Made by a program: the position numbers and the translations under genes
DNA from: Bacteroidia bacterium
GTDB lineage: Bacteria > Bacteroidota > Bacteroidia > AKYH767-A > OLB10
Reading direction: 5' to 3'
Assembly: GCA_016788065.1 (NCBI GenBank)
Contig: JAEUTI010000039.1
Location: forward strand, 1-36,215
DNA: 36,215 nucleotides
Notes under the pieces: model-generated
The model's database searches: none
The model's input: only the letters and a program-made list of their open reading frames with translations
Told to the model about the DNA's origin: nothing
Shown: in pieces, positions 31,547 to 36,215 of the stretch
How positions within the stretch are numbered: position 1 is the first letter of the stretch
Layout: every line of letters begins with the position of its first letter

Positions 31547-33607
31547 CTAATATTTTACAATTTTAAAAATAAGTTGGTTGTTGTCATTCAGCCAAATGAA
31601 ATAAACACCCTGTGATAAATCGGAGATATCAATTTCAGCAGTGTGAGTAGGCGCAATCTTAAAAGCTTTCACTTCTTGCCCGTATATGTTGAACACATTT
31701 ACTTCAGTTATTTTTTCTGCCGTTTCCGTTAGCCGGATGGTGACTTTGTTGGTGGTTGGGTTTGGGAAGATGGTGAAAGAGTTTGAAGCATTTGTCAATT
31801 CATTTTCGCCGCTCAACGTACACACACCCGGGATATTGGAATCGAGCCACGTTAACCGCTGTTGGATCCAGTTTTTCATGTTTGTTACTTCTCCTGCATA
31901 AGTGCTGGCAACTGGTTGTGGATTTGCCCAGACAGCGGTGCCCAAAATTGGCCACTTCGTAAAATGACGATTTTTGGCTTCATCTAATTCCAGAGCCCAC
32001 TCATCAATTTTATTCAGCAATGTGTCAGTATGAAGCACCGACAGCCTCAGTTCTTCCCACCTGCACCTGAGCGCATCCTTGTAATAAGGATCCTGCAACA
32101 TCCTGGTCCACCAGAATGGAACATTATTTTCACCAGCAGTTCCACAAACATTGTTATATTGGTATTGCCAGCCTGATGTAGTGTAGCCTAAACAATAATC
32201 AGCATTCCAGAAGCCAATGTTGTAATCCCATGCAGGTCCAATGTAAAGCTTGCCACCTTTGGTGATTTTCTTTTTGTAGAGAAAGGTACTGTTCCGGTAT
32301 GCATCTACATTTTTCGAAGTTTCATTGAGGATGAAATAATCGATGAATGATTCTACATCAATAAACTTTTTATATCCACTATCGGGACTGGTAAACCAGG
32401 ATGCCTGCAGTGCATTTTCAAATGAATCGACATATGATTCGATATAGACTTTTTGTTGCGGCATAATTTCGGTGTAATCGGGGTACTCGTACTGGAATCG
32501 AATCAACGTCCCGGGATAACCGGCATAATTAGAATACCAACCCGGAGTACTTCCTCCAATGGGTTTATCGATTTTAATAATATACCCGCCGGTCAAATCG
32601 TCACCGGTTGTATCGGCAGGAACTAATTTGGAAATATCAACACGGTTAGAGTCACGTTTAATTTTCTCAAGGAGTACATATATTCCTTTATAATCGTTGT
32701 TGATCACCAATTCGCAAAATTGTGTGCGCGATGCATAATGTCCTGTTTTATTGGCGATATCGTATGCAAGCACATTTCGAATACAGGTTTTATCATTGTA
32801 TGGGGCGTATAAAATCCAGTCGCTTTCAGCGGGCATGCCAAGCAGCATGGTTTCCACTTCCTCATTGGTACTATCCAGCGTTTCAAAGCCATATTGTTTT
32901 TGTGGGAATGTCTGCGACCAGGAGCCTCTTATTTCAATTCCAATATTTCCATCGTAATTATTGAAGGGATCCGATAAATAATTGATAGCACCAGGTCCAT
33001 TGTAAATAATTCCCATGTGCGCAATGATTTTAGGGTCATCCACAATGGTTTGACCATTCGTATTTAGCACAACAATTGGCAAATTGGAAGAACCAAAAAC
33101 AAAAGGAAGCGCAGGGTTATTGCCAAATGTTACATTCCAGGCTAATAAGGTTCCGGAAGTTCCAAAATTCTGATCCCTGATTTTCAGCTGCCAGGTTCCA
33201 TTTCCATTCTGTCCATTATTTACATTCCCTAAAATTCCCTGAGCAATATAATTCCCCGAAAAAGGAGCACTTCCCGCAGTTATACTCGTAGTTGCATTAG
33301 CAGTAAAACATGTATTGGTATAATTATTTCCCGTTCCTCCATTATTCATAGATAAATCAATGGTAGTTCCATCGGGTGCCACAATCTGAATTGTTAGATG
33401 GTAATCGTTGTTGTGAAGCAAGTTAATACAAACCGATTGAAGTCCGAAAGAACTATCGATAACAGTCGATGATAATCCACTTACCGTAATCGGGAAATAA
33501 ACATAATTGTTGTTATCAGGAATAGCACCTCCTGTACCTGAAAAAGTTTGAGCCTTGGAAATGAGAGAAACAACAACAAAAGATAAAACAAGCAGAATGC
33601 GCTTCAT
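31547..33607 (-). CDS. Secreted P-domain / CotH-kinase-like protein with T9SS sorting domain
   Basis: A 686-residue protein with signal peptide MKRILLVLSFVVVSLISKAQ. Residues about 24-164 resemble a proprotein convertase P-domain (HLTIQIVAPDGTTIDLS, NGTWQLKIRDQNFGTSGTLL, AWNVTFG). Residues about 172-595 are CotH-like: YNGNIGIEIRG-type opening (NYDGNIGIEIRGSWSQTFPQ), GIYVLLEKIKRDSNRVDISK (308-327, nucleotide/catalytic region) and GPAWDYNIGFWN (457-468, with the presumed metal-binding Asp461). Residues 611-686 are a T9SS type A domain nearly the same as in the five downstream proteins. CotH proteins of Bacillus phosphorylate spore-coat proteins; whether this secreted relative is an active kinase is unknown. 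It heads the train behind a candidate promoter and is followed after 4 bases by the first propeller gene. Confidence 0.88.
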   Translation of the reverse strand: MKRILLVLSFVVVSLISKAQTFSGTGGAIPDNNNYVYFPITVSGLSSTVIDSSFGLQSVCINLLHNNDYHLTIQIVAPDGTTIDLSMNNGGTGNNYTNTCFTANATTSITAGSAPFSGNYIAQGILGNVNNGQNGNGTWQLKIRDQNFGTSGTLLAWNVTFGNNPALPFVFGSSNLPIVVLNTNGQTIVDDPKIIAHMGIIYNGPGAINYLSDPFNNYDGNIGIEIRGSWSQTFPQKQYGFETLDSTNEEVETMLLGMPAESDWILYAPYNDKTCIRNVLAYDIANKTGHYASRTQFCELVINNDYKGIYVLLEKIKRDSNRVDISKLVPADTTGDDLTGGYIIKIDKPIGGSTPGWYSNYAGYPGTLIRFQYEYPDYTEIMPQQKVYIESYVDSFENALQASWFTSPDSGYKKFIDVESFIDYFILNETSKNVDAYRNSTFLYKKKITKGGKLYIGPAWDYNIGFWNADYCLGYTTSGWQYQYNNVCGTAGENNVPFWWTRMLQDPYYKDALRCRWEELRLSVLHTDTLLNKIDEWALELDEAKNRHFTKWPILGTAVWANPQPVASTYAGEVTNMKNWIQQRLTWLDSNIPGVCTLSGENELTNASNSFTIFPNPTTNKVTIRLTETAEKITEVNVFNIYGQEVKAFKIAPTHTAEIDISDLSQGVYFIWLNDNNQLIFKIVKY

Positions 33608-33643
33608 AAATAATTGGTGTTAAAATTGATTTCAATTACTTAG

Positions 33644-33673
33644 TAAAATTAAGCAAAAAATCCAATATCCCAA
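33644..33673 (-). promoter_or_regulatory. Candidate promoter of the CotH/propeller train
   Basis: On the minus strand TTG (complement of 33671-33673) is followed by 19 bases and then TAATTTTA (complement of 33644-33651), a 7 of 8 match to TAnnTTTG. It ends 36 bases before the ATG at 33607. No other promoter-like gap exists in the next 15 kb of the train, where spacers are 4 bases. Confidence 0.45.
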
Positions 33674-33686
33674 CACGTAAGCTCTA

Positions 33687-35564
33687 TTAATCAGCCAAAT
33701 CCCAGCTCAGCCCAAACTTGAAATTCCTGCCAGTTAATGGATGTAAATAGGCTCCATAGTAGTCTCTTTCAGACAATCCGGCATTAAAATGTTCCAATTT
33801 TACAAATATGTTGGCTGTGCCAATTTTTAATACACCAACCAGATCCAGCCTGGGATAATTACCTGATTTCTTGTTTGTGGACTCAAAAAAGACTCCGGTG
33901 GCAGGCATGTATTGATACAATTCCGATTGGGATGAAAATGTAACATCTACACCTAATTTCAGACGAAGTGGATTTTTAAAAAAGCTATTATGATAATATA
34001 AAGATGAAAAAAGGGCGACTGTTGGCACATAGACCGCAGGAGACTCATCCACGTTTTGCAATCGAATCATATTATCTGTTCCAAATTTTCCTATTTGCCA
34101 GGAATGGGTGAAACGAGCCTCCAGATAATTTAACTTCTTACCAAGCATTTCCGGTTCAGCTTTTTCATTGTAGAAAACATAATTTCCGACATTCAAATAA
34201 GTAGCCTGCACTTTGAGTTTTAATGATGGAATAAGTATACCGGTTTCAAATCTTAATTGTTCCGCAAGTTCAAAGTCATTTGACCAACTGAAATGGTTGG
34301 AGACATAAATCTGATCTTTGAAATACTGTGGGCGTTTAGAAATATTTAGTGATGCCCATGTTTTATAACGTTTCGAAATCGGAGAAAAAGCAACATATAA
34401 TTGGGATTCAATCACCTTTTCATAGCTATCAGAAATAGCTTTCCTAAAAGAAAAATCAGCATTGAAGAGGCGGTCTTCAAAATGTGCCTGCAAAATGGCA
34501 GAGCCTAAAAACTGGTCAAAATTGATACTATCTGTGCGATAATGTGCATCCTGATATTCGTAGCCTCCACCCAGATTGAATCTGGCATCATTCAATTTGA
34601 AATTATAGCCTAAAACTACCTGCTGAAAACCATCATAATAGAATGAAGAATCATCGGCTGCGGTGCTGTCTTTGTAAAAATTTGTAAAATAGGATGAATC
34701 CGCATTTTGATTTACAAATTCCACTGATTTCCTGCTCCACCAGGAGGTGTGAGAAAAAACGAATCCGTTGTTATCAAATTCAGGGACAGAAGAAGAGTCT
34801 GTATTTGAGAATAAGTTTGATAAATGAAATTGCTGTTTAATGAAATAATCCCGTGTGCGATGAGTGGTGGTTGCAGCTGCGAGAGATATCGGCAGTGTTT
34901 TGGTATTTAGATCAGAGGCATCTTCAAAAACAGAATCTGCGACAATACCACCATTTTCCTGATTTTCTACTTTATTGGAAGTGTAGCTAAGGAAATTCAG
35001 GTATGATTTAGATTTTGATTCATATCCGGCATAAATATTAAAGTTTCTGTTCTTATTTAGCTGACGGGAAAAATCGCCGGGCGAAGAGAGCGCACCAAAA
35101 TCAAGTCCTGCAACGAGACCTTTTCTGAATTCTTGCTTATGAGAGATCAGAATATGTTGTTCTTTTTTGGAGCCCAGGTGATAATTGACATTTGTAAACC
35201 TTCTTTTAAGCCCATTTAATGTAGTTTGATCGGGTCTGATCAGATAGGCATCAAACTGATTAAATCCATCTGTAAAGAACCTGTAGTCATTTAAATGATT
35301 GACAAAGCTAAAAGAGGCTGATCCGAGGTTTCCGGATCTTGGGTCACCCAAGAAATTACGGTAAAGCGGGTCATAAATCTGGACAAATGATGGCAGGAAA
35401 GCGGAGTCAGAAACAAGTACTGGACTATGAGAATTGATCAAATAGAAGCCTTTAAAAGCAGTGATTTTAAGTGTAGTGGAATCGGCAGAAGACTGAGCCT
35501 GGGAGCAGGTAGTTTTCAGCACTAAAAGCCAAAGGATCAGAAACTGAAGGAGGAAATTTTTCAC
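33687..35564 (-). CDS. Putative porin (Porin_10-like outer-membrane beta-barrel)
   Basis: A 625-residue outer-membrane protein. It uses a GTG start (complement of 35562-35564): MKNFLLQFLILWLLVLKTTC followed by SQAQ is a good signal peptide, and no ATG in frame upstream or shortly downstream preserves it. The mature protein has the family opening FVQIYDPLYRNFLGDPRSGN and then many amphipathic strands with aromatic girdle residues (YLNFLSYTSNKVEN, FNLGGGYEYQDAHY, FKNPLRLKLGVDVTFSSQSE, ending GRNFKFGLSWDLAD), as in the putative porin family of Bacteroidota. The substrate is unknown. It lies 79 bases upstream of the CotH gene on the same strand and downstream of the rRNA terminator. Confidence 0.82.
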   Translation of the reverse strand: MKNFLLQFLILWLLVLKTTCSQAQSSADSTTLKITAFKGFYLINSHSPVLVSDSAFLPSFVQIYDPLYRNFLGDPRSGNLGSASFSFVNHLNDYRFFTDGFNQFDAYLIRPDQTTLNGLKRRFTNVNYHLGSKKEQHILISHKQEFRKGLVAGLDFGALSSPGDFSRQLNKNRNFNIYAGYESKSKSYLNFLSYTSNKVENQENGGIVADSVFEDASDLNTKTLPISLAAATTTHRTRDYFIKQQFHLSNLFSNTDSSSVPEFDNNGFVFSHTSWWSRKSVEFVNQNADSSYFTNFYKDSTAADDSSFYYDGFQQVVLGYNFKLNDARFNLGGGYEYQDAHYRTDSINFDQFLGSAILQAHFEDRLFNADFSFRKAISDSYEKVIESQLYVAFSPISKRYKTWASLNISKRPQYFKDQIYVSNHFSWSNDFELAEQLRFETGILIPSLKLKVQATYLNVGNYVFYNEKAEPEMLGKKLNYLEARFTHSWQIGKFGTDNMIRLQNVDESPAVYVPTVALFSSLYYHNSFFKNPLRLKLGVDVTFSSQSELYQYMPATGVFFESTNKKSGNYPRLDLVGVLKIGTANIFVKLEHFNAGLSERDYYGAYLHPLTGRNFKFGLSWDLAD

Positions 35565-35639
35565 TGGTACAAATATCGTAAAAAACCTATAGAGAGAAAG
35601 CGGTGTTGGGGAGGAGAAAGGAAATTAGTTTTAGGGGAT

Positions 35640-35677
35640 AAAAAAAAAGCCTCATTTCTTTCGAAATGAGGCTTTTT
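35640..35677 (-). terminator. Intrinsic terminator of the rRNA operon
   Basis: A perfect 10-bp stem (35649-35658 with 35663-35672) closes a 4-base loop. Read on the minus strand it is followed by a T-run of nine (complement of 35640-35648). The plus strand also has five T after the stem (35673-35677), so it could stop transcription in both directions. It lies just behind the 5S rRNA gene. Confidence 0.9.
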
Positions 35678-35683
35678 AAAATT

Positions 35684-35795
<112 letters not shown>

Positions 35796-35866
35796 TAAGA
35801 GATTGGCCGGACGCCAAAATACGTATATGACATTTAGAGAAAGAAAACACATTGAACATCCCAGTA

Positions 35867-36215
<349 letters not shown>

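Noticed and set aside
35796-35866. tRNA in the 23S-5S spacer
   Set aside because: The spacer is only about 70 bases and shows no TTCGA arm, CCA or cloverleaf.

Overview
The window comes from a member of the Bacteroidota, probably near the Flavobacteriia/Sphingobacteriia. Evidence: several secreted proteins end in type IX secretion (T9SS) type A C-terminal domains; DUF5723, Porin_10-like and WG-repeat proteins are present; start codons lack Shine-Dalgarno sequences; and TAnnTTTG -7 boxes precede several genes. Coding density is high and no intergenic gap reaches 300 bases. I found no transposase, integrase, CRISPR array or tRNA.

Layout. Bases 1-803 hold the 5' part of an outer-membrane protein gene (minus strand, running off the left edge), followed by pcm (minus). 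Bases 1685-5893 form a plus-strand operon: a Gfo/Idh/MocA oxidoreductase, a lipoprotein of unknown role, a polyprenyl-phosphate sugar-1-phosphate transferase and a 3-hydroxyacyl-CoA dehydrogenase, closed by a UUCG-tetraloop terminator. Bases 5941-14272 are all minus strand: a DUF5723 protein, a GlcD-like FAD oxidase, a WG-repeat protein, a sulfotransferase, nhaA and ispE. Bases 14380-18236 are plus strand: accA, dnaB and a secreted protein of the family often labelled asparagine synthetase B.

Bases 18252-33607 are the striking part: a roughly 15.4 kb minus-strand gene train. It starts with a T9SS-secreted P-domain/CotH-kinase-like protein and continues with five tandem paralogues of 876-887 residues. 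Each paralogue has a signal peptide, exactly seven repeats of about 59 residues (probably a seven-bladed beta-propeller), SdrD_B-like, DUF11-like and DUF7619-like segments, and a T9SS C-terminal domain. All five junctions in the train have a 4-nt spacer. Signal-peptide and spacer sequences alternate A-B-A-B-B', whereas the propellers and the DUF7619 block follow other relationships, so the copies look like recombinational mosaics. A Porin_10-like gene with a GTG start lies upstream (33687-35564). The right edge carries an rRNA operon end on the minus strand: the 3' end of 23S rRNA, a short spacer without tRNA, 5S rRNA and a strong terminator.

How the parts relate: the housekeeping genes (ispE, accA, dnaB, pcm, nhaA, rRNA) indicate a core chromosomal region. 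The CotH/propeller train is the accessory surface or secreted module and the best candidate for an uncharacterised system. Its function is inferred only. All family assignments were made by reading the translated sequence, without any database search.
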